A stretch of DNA of 64,000 bases from Megaleporinus macrocephalus (GCA_021613375.1 CM038719.1:3557115-3621114); one strand, 5' to 3'. Positions 1 to 11,563 are shown, counted from the first letter of the stretch. A program made the numbers and translations. The notes: a model not told the origin generated them from the letters alone.

Positions 1-176
1 TCAGACCCGTATGTGAAGGCGTCTCTGGTTTGTGAGGGTCGCAGACTGAAAAAGAGGAAGACCTCCATTAAGAAGAACACACTGAACCCCACCTACAATG
101 AAGCTCTGGTCTTCGACATTCCCAACGAGAACATCGAGAGCGTGTCCCTGATCATCGCCGTCATGGACTATGACTG
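1..176 (+). CDS. syt3: syt3 coding exon, C2B domain (first part, 5' end cut by window)
   Basis: Synaptotagmins are membrane-anchored Ca2+/phospholipid-binding proteins that control vesicle and membrane fusion; the C2B domain binds Ca2+, acidic lipids and SNAREs. The frame opens with SDPYVKASL, which carries a loop-1 Asp, followed by the polybasic stretch [17 protein letters not shown] and the loop-3 motif MDYD. The exon ends after TG of a Cys codon at 176, with donor GTACGC at 177; joining to 11357 gives DYDCIGHNE. The [22 protein letters not shown] and later ANPRKP wording fits the SYT3/6/9/10 class and SYT3 best from memory. The true exon start lies at or before base 1. The frame read on past 177 runs into intron repeat and should be ignored. 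Confidence 0.9.
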
Positions 177-221
177 GTACGCTCACTTCCGACGCTCTCC
201 TCACTTCACTGCTTCTGGTCA

Positions 222-1195
222 GCTAAATATTGGCCACTTTATCAGAAACCCTCTCTTGTAGCTCCACCTTGGTTGTTTCTAATAAAGTGGCTAGTTAGTG
301 GAAGCACAAGGTTTGTGTTTCTAGTATAGTGGGCCAGTCAATTGAAGCACAAGGTTGGTGTTTCTAATAAAGTGGCCAGTAAGTGGAAAGACAAGGTAGG
401 TGTTTCTAATAAAGTGGTCAATTAGTGGAAGCACAAGGTTGGTGTTTCTAATAAAGTGGCCAGTTAGGGAAAGCCCAAGGTTGGTGTTTCTAATAAAGTG
501 GCCAGTTAGTGGAAGTGTCTGGTAGGTGTTTCTAATAAAGTGGTCAGTTAGTGGAAGCAAAAATGTTGGTGTTTCTAGTAAAGTGTCCAGTTAGTGGAAG
601 TGTCGGGTAGGTGTTTCTAATAAAGTGTCCAGTTAGTGAAAGCCCACAGTTTGTGTTTCTGATAAAGTGGCCAGTTAGTGGAAGCACAAGGTTGGTTTTT
701 CCAATAAAGTGGCCAGTTAGTGGAAGCACAAGGTTGGTGTTTCTAATAAAGTGACCAGTTAGTGGAATCACAAGGTTGGTGTTTCTAATAAAGTGACCAG
801 TTAGTGGAATCACAAGGTTGGTGTTTCTAATAAAGTGGCCAGTTAGTGGAAGCACAAGGTTGGTGTTTCTAATAAAGTGGCCAATTAGTGAAAGCACAAG
901 GTTAGTGTTTCTAATAAAGAGACCAGTTAGTGAAAGCACAAGGTTTTTGTTTCTAATAAAGTGGCCAGTTAGTGGAAGCACAAGGTTTTTGTTTCTAATA
1001 AAGTGGCCAGTTAGTGGAAGCACAAGGTTGGTGTTTCTAATAAAGTGGCCAATTAGTGAAAGCACAAGGTTGGTGTTTCTAATAAAGAGACCAGTTAGTG
1101 AAAGCGCAAGGTTTTTGTTTCTAATAAAGTGGCCAGTTAGTGGAAGTGCCTGCTTGGTGTTTCTAATAAAGTGGCCAGTTGGTGGTAAGTTTTGT
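222..1195. repeat. 42-bp minisatellite carrying AATAAA in each unit
   Basis: About 22 units of 42 bp run from about 268 to 1195, each built on TTTCTAATAAAGTGGCCAGT followed by a TAGTGGAAGCACAAGG segment. Because 42 is 14 codons, the array stays open for long stretches on both strands (for example 544-1065 on the minus strand), which is not evidence of coding. A single unit in inverted orientation lies at 222-252, so the left edge can fold back on the array. It begins about 45 bp after the syt3 splice donor. Confidence 0.95.
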
Positions 1196-1984
1196 GTTTA
1201 TCATTAGAAGTGTTGCTCTGTTTGATGGACAGGTCATGTGACTGCTACAGACTTGTTGTTTGTCAGAAGTAATGAACAGCGTTAGCCTCGTTAGCGCTGG
1301 TAGTTGGGTTGGCAGCAGGTTGCGTCGGAGCCTAGTTAGAATGCCTCCTGCAGTTGCGCGAGTGTTGCGGCTGTGTTGAACACGCAGCCCTGTGCCCCAG
1401 TGAGTCACTTCCTCCCCTCTGAACGCCTGCACTGTTTAGCATAGAGACAGACGCCTCATGAATAAACATGACTTATGCTAATGCTAATGGCGGTAATGTC
1501 TATGGTGAGACACTGTGTAACCCGGCCAATGTTTTCTTGTCCAGAGGGGCCACCAAAAGTCAAAGAGTCACCGTGCGGGTGGGGGTGGCACTCCTGTCCG
1601 TGCACATTGTGTTTGTTTTCATACATTTTCAGGGCAAATATGTCCTGACTCTGTAGAGAAAACAGAGGAGAAACACAGCTAACATACTCTGACAGGAGCA
1701 GCAAACACAGGTAAAGCGCTGCTGCAGAAGCTCCATGTTTCACGCAATGAAATATTCAGATGTTAGATATTCACAAGCGTTCTGTTCTGATCTATTTAAA
1801 CCCAAGAACCCATTATTAGTCCATAATTATTTTCATAAACAATCTGAAAGGTCGACTCGTCAGACCACAGTACACATTTCAGACAGTGTGTGTTGACAAC
1901 AGTGTGAGGAAGTCCTTCTGAACCCATGTGGTGATATCATCAATGAAACCACTGGTTTTTATGCAGTGCTGTCCGAGGAGTCGA

Positions 1985-3745
1985 AGATCACAGGCATTCG
2001 GCTGTGGCCGAAGTTCATGGGCATTCAGTTGTGGTCAAATGTCACAGGCATTTCATTGTGGTCAAAGGTCATAGGCATTCAGTTGTGGTGGAAGGTCACA
2101 GGTATTAGGTTCTGGTCAAAGGTCATGGACATTCTGTTGTAATTGAAGGTCATGGGCTTTCAGTTGTGGTCAAAGGTCACAGGTAATTGGTTGTGGTGGA
2201 AAGTCACAAGCATTAGGTTCTGATCAAAGGGTGTGACTGGTTGTGGTCAAAGGTAGCAGGCGTTTTGTTGTGGTCAAGGGTCCTGGGTATTTTTTTGTGG
2301 TCAGATATCACATTCAGTTGTGGTCGAAAATGACAGGCATTTGTTTGTGGTCAAAGGTCATGGGTATTCTGTTGTGGTCAAAGGTCACAGGCATTCAGTT
2401 GCAGTCGAAGGTCATGGGCACTTGGTGGTGGTTGAAGGTCACAGGCGTTCAGTTGTGGTCAAAGATCACAGGCATTAGGCTCTGATCAAAGGGTGTGGCT
2501 GTTGAAGGTCTCGGACATTCGGTTGTGGTGGAAGGTCAGTGGTACTTGGTTGTGGTGGAAGGTCACTGGTATTCGGTTGTGGTGGAAGGTCACTGGTATT
2601 CGGTTGTGGTGGAAGGTCAGTGGTATTTTGTTGTGGTGGAAGGTCACTAGGTATTTGGTTGTGATGGAAGGTCACTAGGTATTTGGTTATGGTGGAAAGT
2701 CACTGGTATTCGGTTGTGGTAGAAGGTCACTGGTACTTGGTTGTGGTGGAAGGTCACTGGTATTCAGTTGTGATGAAAGGTCACTAGGTATTCGGTTGTG
2801 GTGGAAGGTCACTAGGTATTTGGTTGTGGTGGAAAGTCACTGGTATTCGGTTGTGGTAGAAGGTCACTGGTATTTTGTTGTGGTGGAAGGTCACTAGGTA
2901 TTTGGTTGTGGTAGAAGGTCACTGGTATTCGGTTGTGGTGGAAGGTCACTGGTATTCGGTTGTGGTAGAAGGTCACTGGTATTTTGTTGTGGTGGAAGGT
3001 CACTAGGTATTCGGTTGTGGTTGAAGGTCACTAGGTATTCGGTTGTGGTGGAAGGTCACTAGGTATTTGGTTATGGTGGAAAGTCACTGGTATTCGGTTG
3101 TGGTAGAAGGTCACTGGTACTTGGTTGTGGTGGAAGGTCACTGGTATTCAGTTGTGATGAAAGGTCACTAGGTATTCGGTTGTGGTGGAAGGTCACTAGG
3201 TATTTGGTTGTGGTGGAAAGTCACTGGTATTCGGTTGTGGTAGAAGGTCACTGGTATTTTGTTGTGGTGGAAGGTCACTAGGTATTTGGTTGTGGTAGAA
3301 GGTCACTGGTATTCGGTTGTGGTGGAAGGTCACTAGGTATTCGGTTGTGGTGGAAGGTCACTGGTATTCGGTTGTGGTGGAAGGTCACTGTTATTCGGTT
3401 GTGGTAGAAGGTCACTGGTATTTTGTTGTGGTGGAAGGTCACTAGGTATTTGGTTGTGGTAGAAGGTCACTGGTATTCGGTTGTGGTGGAAGGTCACTAG
3501 GTATTCGGTTGTGGTGGAAGGTCACTGGTATTCGGTTGTGGTGGAAGGTCACTGTTATTCGGTTGTGGTAGAAGGTCACTAGGTATTTTGTTGTGGTGGA
3601 AGGTCACTAGGTATTCGGTTGTGGTTGAATGTCACTGGTATTCGGTTGTGGTAGAAGGTCACTAGGTATTTTGTTGTGGTGGAAGGTCACTAGGTATTCG
3701 GTTGTGGTTGAATGTCACTGGTATTCGGTTGTGGTAGAAGGTCAT
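1985..3745. repeat. 27/28-bp minisatellite (GGTCACTGGTATTCGGTTGT core)
   Basis: About 63 units are present, alternating 27 bp (..CACTGG..) and 28 bp (..CACTAGG..). Units before about 2500 are more diverged (CATGGGCATTCAGTTGTGG types), and homogeneity rises to the right. Blocks of several units are repeated in the same variant order (for example 2690-2900 and 3070-3290), a sign of recent multi-unit duplication. Confidence 0.95.
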
Positions 3746-4384
3746 GTCGGTTTTGGAGGTCTGCATTGAAGGCCAGCAGTGTTTCTGTATGTTGTTGATA
3801 TTCGATTCCACTGCGTGGAGTTCAGGCTGCAGTTGTGGATGTAGGTACGGCTGGTTTTCGGCCGTTTCCTTCACACACAGAGGTTCTCTGGATTCCATGA
3901 AGCGTTTGCTGTTATTACGCACTGCAGAGGTTGATGAAAGTAATATTTGGTAGTGTTTGTGGAACACTTCGCTGTGCTCTCTTCTTCTGTGGTAAGTGAA
4001 CCAGCATGTGGCTGAGCTGTGTGTAATCTTGTGTGCAGTAGAAATGACTTTTCTCTGTTTGCGCTCCTCGTGTTTTGGTTTTGTTTCCTGTGGGTTTATT
4101 GAAGAGAAACATCTGGTGCTCACCGAGCTCATCTACGAATCAGCAAATCAGCTTCTATTTTCAGCCGAGCCTCCATTAGAGGAGAAATTCACTCCTGGCT
4201 CCCGAGGCGCGTGTGAAAGACAGAGAGATTCGTTTGGCCTCCTCTAATGAAGCCATCTTCTGTAGCTCACAGATAAATACTGATGAATTGCTCGTAACGT
4301 TAATTTGAGGCTCCCATGGTAAAAGTAAAAGTCCTGCTCTGACGCTACATGTGCTGCTACCACTTCTTACGCCAAAGACCGAAT
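3746..4384. other. complex-sequence segment, candidate conserved noncoding element
   Basis: This is non-repetitive sequence between two arrays. The part at about 4130-4330 is well mixed in composition and contains AT-rich homeodomain-like cores (CTCTAATGAAG, TGATGAATTG, GTTAATTTG), as in vertebrate intronic enhancers. Open frames here are short and lack splice signals or protein similarity. That it is regulatory is inference only. Confidence 0.3.
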
Positions 4385-5545
4385 TTTCCCGTTCCACCTT
4401 AAATGCTGCACCAGTTACATTCAGGTGCCTCAGACTACCTGTCCAATGCATCACTAGAATTTTCTCAGTCCACCTTAAATGGTGCACCAGTTACATTCTG
4501 GTGCCTCAGACTACCTGTCCAATGCATCACTAGAATGTTCTCAGTCCACCTTAAATGCTGCACCAGTTACATTCAGGTGCCTCAGACTACCTGTCCAATG
4601 CATCACTAGAATTTTCTCAGTCCACCTTAAATGGTGCACCAGTTACATTCAGGTGCCTCAGACTACTTGTCCAGTGCGTTATTAGAATTTTCTCAGTCCA
4701 CCTTAAATGGTGCACCAGTTACAGCTGTTAAATACTGCACCATTTAAGGTGGATTGGGAAAATTCTAACAAGATGCGGGACAGGTAGCCTAGCCTGAGGG
4801 ACAAAAATCGTAATTGCTGGACCATTTAAGGTGGAATGGAAAAAATTCAGACAAGAAGCAGAACAGGTAGCCTCAGGCACCAGAATGTAACTGCTGCACC
4901 ATTTAAGGTGGAATTGAGGAACTTGAACAAGAAGCTGGACAGGTAGTCTAAGGCACCAGAATGTAACTGCTGCCCCATTTAAGGTGGAACAGGAAAATCG
5001 GGACAATGAACTGGACAAGTAGTCTAAAGCACCAGAATGTATCTGCTGCACCATTTAAGGTGGAATTTGGGGAATTTGAACAAGAAGCTGGTGAATAAGA
5101 ATCTGACTTCAACGTTGTGTCAAACAAGGTAATCAGCGTGCATATACAGGTGTTTGTCAACCGATCTGCAACGTTCCACCTTAAATGGTGCACCAGTTAT
5201 ATTCAGGTGCCTCAGACTACTTGTCCAGCGCGTTATTACAATTTTCTCATTCCTCCTTAAATGCTGCAGCAGTTACATTCCTGTGCCTTGCGCAACAGCA
5301 GCTAAGTACTGCACCATTTAAGGTGGAATGAGAAAGTTCTAATAGATGAAAATACGGACAAGGAGCTGGACAAGTATTCTAAGGCACCAGAATGTAAGTA
5401 CTGCACCATTTAAGGTGGAATTGAGGAACTTTAACAAGGAGCTCGGCAGGTAGTCTAAGACACCAGAATGTAACTGCTGCACCATTTAAGGTGGACCAGG
5501 AAAATACAGATAAGGAGCTGGACAGGTAGTTTAAGGCACCAGCTA
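4385..5545. repeat. 76-bp minisatellite with internal orientation switches (CCACCTTAAATGGTGCA family)
   Basis: Units of about 76 bp carry the core CCACCTTAAATGGTGCA plus a CAGGTGCCTCAGACTA module. Units at 4390-4715 run forward, those at 4736-5100 are reverse complements, forward units return at about 5172-5280, and inverted ones follow at 5310-5545. The switch at 4698-4752 is a perfect 17-bp inverted repeat with a 21-nt loop. The same core occurs in arrays at 29200-30048 and 43190-43970. Confidence 0.93.
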
Positions 5546-5754
5546 TTCAAATGGAGGCAGTATTATTCCAGTTTTGGTGGTCTACCAGTCTTCCTGGTGG
5601 TTGTTAGGAGCCCCAGTTTTCTTTGTACTTATTGTTCTGTTTTGACTGGATGTTAAACAAACTGAAGGGTGGTCTCTGACTTTGACATGACACTGTATTT
5701 GAGTATACTTGTGACATGGGCGTATTATAACGTATTAGGTGATATTAAACGTAT

Positions 5755-5975
5755 TAGCATATATATGTGGCCAAAATGCATAGTAAAATCACATGTTCTC
5801 GCATGTAGTTTTTAACAGGCTCCATCTGCTCTATCATGGTTCAACTCAGAACAGTCATAAAAACAGTAATTTATAGCTTGGTGATCCCCGGGGCACGCAG
5901 CTGTTCTATCTGTAATAGCATTTGCGTCCAGTAAAAAGTATGAGTGAATGGATTTATTCATTGAATAACAATTGA
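5755..5975. repeat. left copy of a diverged duplication flanking the CCAAT array
   Basis: The sequence around GGCACGCAGCTGTTCTATCT (5892-5911), with ACATGTT and AACAGTAATTTATAGC upstream, reappears in diverged form at about 7445-7620 (CACGCAGCTGTTTTATCC, AACCAGTAATTCGTAGCATG). The two copies bracket the 31-bp array. Apart from these shared words I see nothing else in 5546-6150. Confidence 0.7.
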
Positions 5976-6149
5976 ATGATCAAATCCCTTTTTTTATATT
6001 ATCTATTGACTATATGACCGGTGGATTGTGCATGCTAACCCACTACATGTATCCACTACATGCACTTCTTCCAACTTCCAATAATGAACAGACTTTTAGA
6101 AAACTTTTTATCATAAGGATCTGAACAGGGTATAGTGTATAGTATGTAC

Positions 6150-7410
6150 TGTCTATAGTATTATCAGCCATTCAGAACTTTTTATAGTATTATCAGCCAT
6201 TCAGAAGAGTGTCTATGGACTTTTTAGCCAATCAGAACAGTGTTAATAGTGTTGTCAGCCATTCAGAACAGTGTTTATAGTATTAAAGTATTATCAGCCA
6301 ATCGGAGCAGTGTTTATAGCATTAATAGATAATCGTAGCTGTGTTATTAGTATTATCAGCCAATTAAAACAGTGTTTATAGTATTATCAGACAATCACAA
6401 CAGTGTTTATAGTATTATTATTCAATTAAAACTGTGCTTAAAGTATTATCATCCAATCGGAGCAGTGTTTATAGCATTAATAGATAGTCATAGCTGTGTT
6501 ATTAGTATTATCATCCAATTAGAAAAGTGTTCATAGTATTGTCATCCAATTAGAACAGTGTTTATAGTATTATCATCCAATTAGAACAGTGCTTAAAGTA
6601 TTATCATCCAATCGGAGCAGTGTTTATAGCATTAATAGATAATCATAGCCGTGTTATTAGTATTATCAGCCAATTAGAACAGTGTTTATAGTATTATCAG
6701 CCAATCAGAGCAGTGGTTAAAGTATTATCAGCCAATCAGAGCAGTGTTTATAGCATTAATAGATAATCATAGCTGTGTTATTAGTATTATCAGCCAATTA
6801 GAACAGTGTTTATAGTATTATCAGCCAATCAGAGCAGTGGTTAAAGTATTATCAGCCAATCAGAGCAGTGTTTATAGCATTAATAGATAATCATAGCTGT
6901 GTTATTAGTATTATCAGCCAATTAGAACAGTGTTTATAGTATTATCAGCCAATCAGAGCAGTGGTTAAAGTATTATCAGCCAATCAGAGCAGTGTTTATA
7001 GCATTAATAGATAATCATAGCTGTGTTATTAGTATTATCAGCCAATTAGAACAGTGTTTATAGTATTATCATCCAATTAGAACAGTGGTTAAAGTATTAT
7101 CAGCCAATCAGAGCAGTGTTTATAGCATTAATAGATAATCATAGCTGTGTTATTAGTATTATCAGCCAATTAGAACAGTGTTTATAGTATTATCATCCAA
7201 TTAGAACAGTGGTTAAAGTATTATCCGCCAATCAGAGCAGTGTTTATAGCATTAATAGATAATCATAGCTGTGTTATTAGTATTATCAGCCAATTAGAAC
7301 AGTGGTTAAAGTATTATCAGCCAATCAGAGCAGTGTTTATAGCATTCATAACCCATCCAGAGTAGTGCGTGTGGTATTATGAGTCAGTCGGAACCGTGTT
7401 TATAGAATTC
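6150..7410. repeat. 31-bp minisatellite with a 124-bp higher-order unit and a CCAAT box per monomer
   Basis: The 31-bp monomer is ATTATCAGCCAATCAGAGCA followed by GTGTTTATAGT. Every fourth monomer has diverged (TAGCATTAATAGATAATCAT), giving an exact 124-bp period: TAGCATTAAT recurs at 6751, 6875, 6999, 7123 and 7247. About 25 CCAAT motifs are present, many matching the NF-Y consensus GCCAATCAG. The array decays to the left. Confidence 0.95.
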
Positions 7411-7439
7411 ACTGATGTTTTAATGTGAACAATGATCTA

Positions 7440-7980
7440 ACAAACATAAAGAATCACATGTTTCTGCACACAGTTCCTAACAGTCTCCTCCTGCTGTGTT
7501 GTTCTCCTGCTCAGAGCAGTCACATAACCAGTAATTCGTAGCATGACGACGCCTCAGGCACGCAGCTGTTTTATCCCTAATAGGATTTGCATGCAAGAAT
7601 ACGAGCGAGTGGATTATTTAATCTGGAAATCGCAGCAGGGCCTGAGATCGTTATATCAGCCAGTTGGCCGGCGCGCTTTGTCAGTAGGCAGAGGTCATAA
7701 AGACTCTTTTTATTAAAAATATATATCAGCCCTTTTTGCTCGCAGCTCTTCAGACATTGTGTAGATAATGAGGAATAAAGGCTGAAATGAAAGGCTGGTG
7801 GAAGGTGAGCGAGCGGCACGCCTCACTCGCGCTGCAGGATGAAACCATTCCACTGCTCCGCTCAGGGTTCACGCGGCGTGGAGAACGAGCCGCACGCTTA
7901 AGGGATCTGGGGCGTTTTCGTTTAGCAGCAGCCTCTTCGTTCTGTCTTATTCCGCGTGGGTGGGTGTTTTAACCTTCGTG
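7440..7980. other. right copy of the flanking duplication plus candidate conserved noncoding element
   Basis: This starts as a diverged copy of 5755-5975 and continues as complex sequence. It includes the octamer ATTTGCAT (7586-7593), a GGCCTGAGATCG segment, AAATATATATCAGCC and TGTAGATAATGAGGAATAAA. There is no splice-flanked open frame. Its complexity inside a repeat-filled intron suggests a retained regulatory element, but this is inference. Confidence 0.35.
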
Positions 7981-8256
7981 GGGTCTAACATGAATGTTTG
8001 GGGACATTAGTCAAGACATCATGTGCAGTATGTGAAATGTGGGAGATACAGCAGTGCTGGGAAGTTAATGAACCCACTTTAGAATCATCTAGATCTCTGC
8101 ATTAATATGATCTAAAATATAATCAGATTCTCAAACTGGTCCTAGATATGAATAAGGAGAACCCAGTAAAATAAACGAGACACGGTCGTTATCTGATTGA
8201 GGGAAATGATGCAGTGTTTTACATCCGTGAGGGTAAAAGTATGTGAAGATTTGCAG

Positions 8257-8385
8257 TAGAGATGGAAGGATCGATCGGCTATGTATCGGTATCGGCTGAT
8301 TTTTAATCAAAATATGTGATCGGATGATATTTCTCCAGTTTAGTCGATCCCGAGAGCTGAGCCTAATGAGCCTAATTTCTGTATT
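8257..8385. mobile_element. hAT-like element remnant
   Basis: TAGAGATGGAAGGATCGATC followed by ATGTATCGGTATCGGCTGAT resembles the terminal and subterminal sequence of the hAT element at 49080-50139 (CAGAGATGGGACCGATCC, TATCGGTATCGG). Only one end is recognisable, and no target duplication is visible. Confidence 0.5.
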
Positions 8386-9104
8386 TCCAGCTAGCGCTTC
8401 ATCCAGGAAGAGGAGCCCTCCATGAAACCCCCTCCGCCCAGCTCCCTGCAATTCCTATCTGAACCACTAGGTGGAAACACATACCGTTTCATTTTCCACA
8501 GACTGACTAAAGCAGCGGCGTCACCAGAACAGTTTATGGCGTTTACAGCATGCGCTAATAGAAAACATGTCGTCCGTCTGGCAGGGTTTTACCGTATGTG
8601 AAGCAGACTAATCCAGGCCGGGGTGTAACATTCATAAAATTAGTGTAGCTTTACATGTAGCTATTAACGCAAGCAAGTCATGAAACATGGTCTAAACTGG
8701 TTTATTATCATTTTTAACGAGCTCATATGAAACAGTATAATATTTTAAACTAAATTAACAGTAAATAAACAAAATACATCAAACAAATATCTCCAATACT
8801 GCATTTCATTCAATTTAGACCCTTAATTTAAAACTAAAAACAGCTATTATGATTATTTTAAACAAAAAAATCTGTAATCATTAAATGTAGAATATTGAAT
8901 TGCTGCTGCTGTTCTGTTCGTACCGGTTAGATCTGGTCTTGGGGGGTTTCTGGGTTGTTTGTTTTGTGCTAGTTCTGCTGTTTACTGATACTAACTGTAT
9001 TCAGCTACGTGTTGTACTCTTAAGTGTCGTATCAGATTAGTAGTGTTAAATTTCTTTGGTTTCTCCACGAGACATGCTGATTTTACTCATTTAAATTGAT
9101 GATG

Positions 9105-9240
9105 CTGATATATATATATATATATATATATAGTTGCTGTCCAACAAAACTATAGACAAACATGAACGTTCAGGTTTTTCTTTGACAGGTAGATAGATAG
9201 ATGGATTGATACATAGTTATAGATATTGGTAGACAGATAG
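9105..9240. repeat. (TA)n and (GATA)n microsatellites
   Basis: A run of TATATA at about 9108-9133 and a short TAGATAGATAGATGGA run at 9187-9206 were read directly. Confidence 0.9.
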
Positions 9241-9250
9241 ATTGCTCTTA

Positions 9251-9396
9251 GGTGTGAATGTGTATGTCTGTGTATCTGCCCTCTGATGGACTGACGACCT
9301 GTCAGATGACCCTAGTGAGCTCCGGGATAGGCTCCAGCAGCCCCTGTGACCCAGACGTATAAGCAGTTTGGATGAATTAATGAATTTACTGATTGT
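9251..9396 (+). mobile_element. RTE-type LINE 3' tail
   Basis: The words TGATGGACTGACGACCTGTC, GGGATAGGCTCCAGCAGCCC and a final TGGATGAATTAATGAAT are the familiar 3' end of RTE/Expander-type LINEs and of SINEs that share their tails in fish. Only the tail is present, with no reverse transcriptase. Confidence 0.7.
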
Positions 9397-10235
9397 ATAA
9401 GTAATTGGTTTGGTTATCAGAGGAATGTATCACAGAAGAGCTGCAACTGAGAGTCGAGCAGAGAGAACACTCTGTATCACGCAGCACATCACTGTGTGTA
9501 TTATTATCATTTACTAAACAAGCAGAACTGCAGAACAGAACACTGAGGACGTCCTGCTCTCCTCACAGTCTCAGCAGACACACTCCCCACTTTCTCCAGT
9601 GACTTTCACCAAAGCAGCGTTAATTCTACCCTGAAAGAGCAAAACCAGGTCAGGACTGCGTGTCTGAGCTTAAGGGTTTGTTTTATTCAGTACTTAACAC
9701 AGAAGTTATGTGACCTTAGTCGGCTAGAATGTTCCACACGCCCGTTTACGCTGGTCCTAGAATGAAATACTGTTTTCCTTCTTTTGTTGAGCTCACAAAT
9801 AATTAGATGAGCTCTGCTCTGATTGGCTGGTTTACAGCAGCGATGGTCACACAGAAGCAACATAGACCAAATAAAATGACCCGCCATGTAAAAATAAGCT
9901 CCGTCCTAATACTAATTAATTAGCTATTGGACATCTGGACATCAAACACAAAGTAGATTAAAGGTGTCTCTGTGAAACTTTCAGTTTGAAATGATCTGCT
10001 TTAACCAGCACACAGTGATCCACTCACACAGCATGGAATAGGAAGCAACTTCAGGCTGGTTTAAAGCTGAACCTCAGCCTGGTAGCTCTGACAGTTAGGT
10101 TCGTTGGAAAGGAATGAAAAGTGCTGACATTCCCTTCACAGCCTGGAACGCCGCGTGACTGCATGTATATTTCACCATATATTCCAGTTTATATGTTAAT
10201 CAGACGGTTCCATTGACTTCCATTAATAGTGTGCT

Positions 10236-10908
10236 TTTTAAATGAGATATGATATGATATGATATGATATGATATGATATGATATGATATAAGACACATG
10301 ATATGATATGATATGATATGATATGATATGATATGATATGATATGATATGATATAATATGATATGATATGATATAAGACATATGATATGATATGATATGA
10401 TATATGATATGATATAAGACACATGATATGATATGATATGATATGACACATAATAAGATATGATATATGATATGATATGACACATAATAAGATATTATAT
10501 ATGATATGGTATGACACATAATAAGATATGATATGATATGATATGATATGATATGATATGATATGATATAAGACACATGATATGATATGATATGATATGA
10601 TATGATATGATATGATATATGATATGACACATAATAAGACATGATATATGATATGATATGACACATAAGATATGATATGATATGATATAAGACACATGAT
10701 ATGATATTAAACATATGATATGATATGATATGATATGATATGATATGAGATGAGATGAGATGAGATGAGATATGATATGATATGATATGATATGATATGA
10801 CACATGATATATAACACATGATATGATATTAAACATATGATATGATATGATATGATATGATATGATATGATATGATATGAGACATATGATATGATATGAT
10901 ACATTATT
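10236..10908. repeat. (GATAT)n pentanucleotide array
   Basis: About 670 bp of GATAT repeats are interrupted by AAGACACAT, GACACATAATAAGAT and a short (GAGAT)n block at 10746-10770. The open frames on the minus strand (up to 193 codons of SYHIISYHI type) are products of the 5-bp period. Confidence 0.97.
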
Positions 10909-10985
10909 CATGTAGTTGAGTATATACATCACACATGGGACTAAATATAAACACTGTATATGGGCATAATTACACACACATATAA

Positions 10986-11012
<27 letters not shown>
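10986..11012. repeat. (TG)n microsatellite
   Basis: This is an uninterrupted GT run ending in GCGCGC. Confidence 0.95.
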
Positions 11013-11018
<6 letters not shown>

Positions 11019-11280
11019 CTGAATTGGTCTGATGTATGAACTGTAACCAATCATCTTCCTCGTGGATAATTAGTTCATGTATCTCTGTATCTCTCTCTTT
11101 CTCTCTCTGTCTCTGCCTCTGTTTGTCTGTATAATTCAGTAATTGGGAGACCCCTCCATCCCTCTTTCCCTCCCTCTGTTCTCACCCTCCGCTCTGTCCC
11201 CTCTCTTCTGTTTGTCTGTGTAATTACGTGATCTTTCAGCCTCTGTCCATGTAATTATATGATTCTAAAACATTCTTTTT

Positions 11281-11283
<3 letters not shown>

Positions 11284-11328
<45 letters not shown>
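11284..11328. repeat. (CT)n tract upstream of a syt3 exon
   Basis: A pure CT run of about 45 bases ends 29 bases before the exon at 11357. It may serve as an extended polypyrimidine tract and is complementary to the (GA)n tract on the other side of the exon. Confidence 0.95.
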
Positions 11329-11332
<4 letters not shown>

Positions 11333-11356
11333 TCACTCACTCACTTTCACTCTTAG

Positions 11357-11486
11357 TATTGGTCACAACGAGGTAATTGGGATGTGTCGTGTGGGCAGTG
11401 ATGCTGAAGGACCAGGCAGAGAGCACTGGACAGCCATGCTGGCCAATCCACGCAAACCCATTGAACACTGGCACCAACTGGTGGAG
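11357..11486 (+). CDS. syt3: syt3 coding exon, end of C2B domain
   Basis: This 130-nt exon completes the Cys codon split from the upstream exon, then reads [13 protein letters not shown] and ends EHWHQLVE. It supplies the last Ca2+-loop residues (DYD..HNE, with Glu where synaptotagmin-1 has Asp) and the C-terminal WHxL motif (WHQL), which is conserved in synaptotagmins and used in docking. The acceptor is TCTTAG at 11351-11356 after a CT-rich tract; the donor is GTACAG at 11487. Phases agree with both neighbours (1 nt plus 43 codons). The exon sits between a pure (CT)n tract and a long (GA)n tract, described separately. Confidence 0.92.
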
Positions 11487-11503
11487 GTACAGAACTCATC
11501 CTT

Positions 11504-11504
<1 letters not shown>

Positions 11505-11563
<59 letters not shown>

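Larger units (their letters stand above)
177..11356 (+). other. syt3: syt3 intron within the C2B-coding region
   Basis: The 11.2-kb intron runs between the C2B exons (donor GTACGC, acceptor TCTTAG). It contains five separate minisatellites, one pentanucleotide array, a LINE tail and several complex segments that may be regulatory. Stretches with nothing recognised: 1196-1984, 7980-8250, 8390-9100 and 9400-10235. Confidence 0.85.

Noticed and set aside
8131..8451. Minus-strand frame of 106 codons as a gene
   Set aside because: It overlaps a hAT-like remnant, has no recognised domain and no splice signals, and lies within the syt3 intron.
10189..11019. Minus-strand SYHIISYHI frames resembling a repetitive protein
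   Set aside because: The GATAT pentanucleotide gives the same five-residue cycle in every frame.
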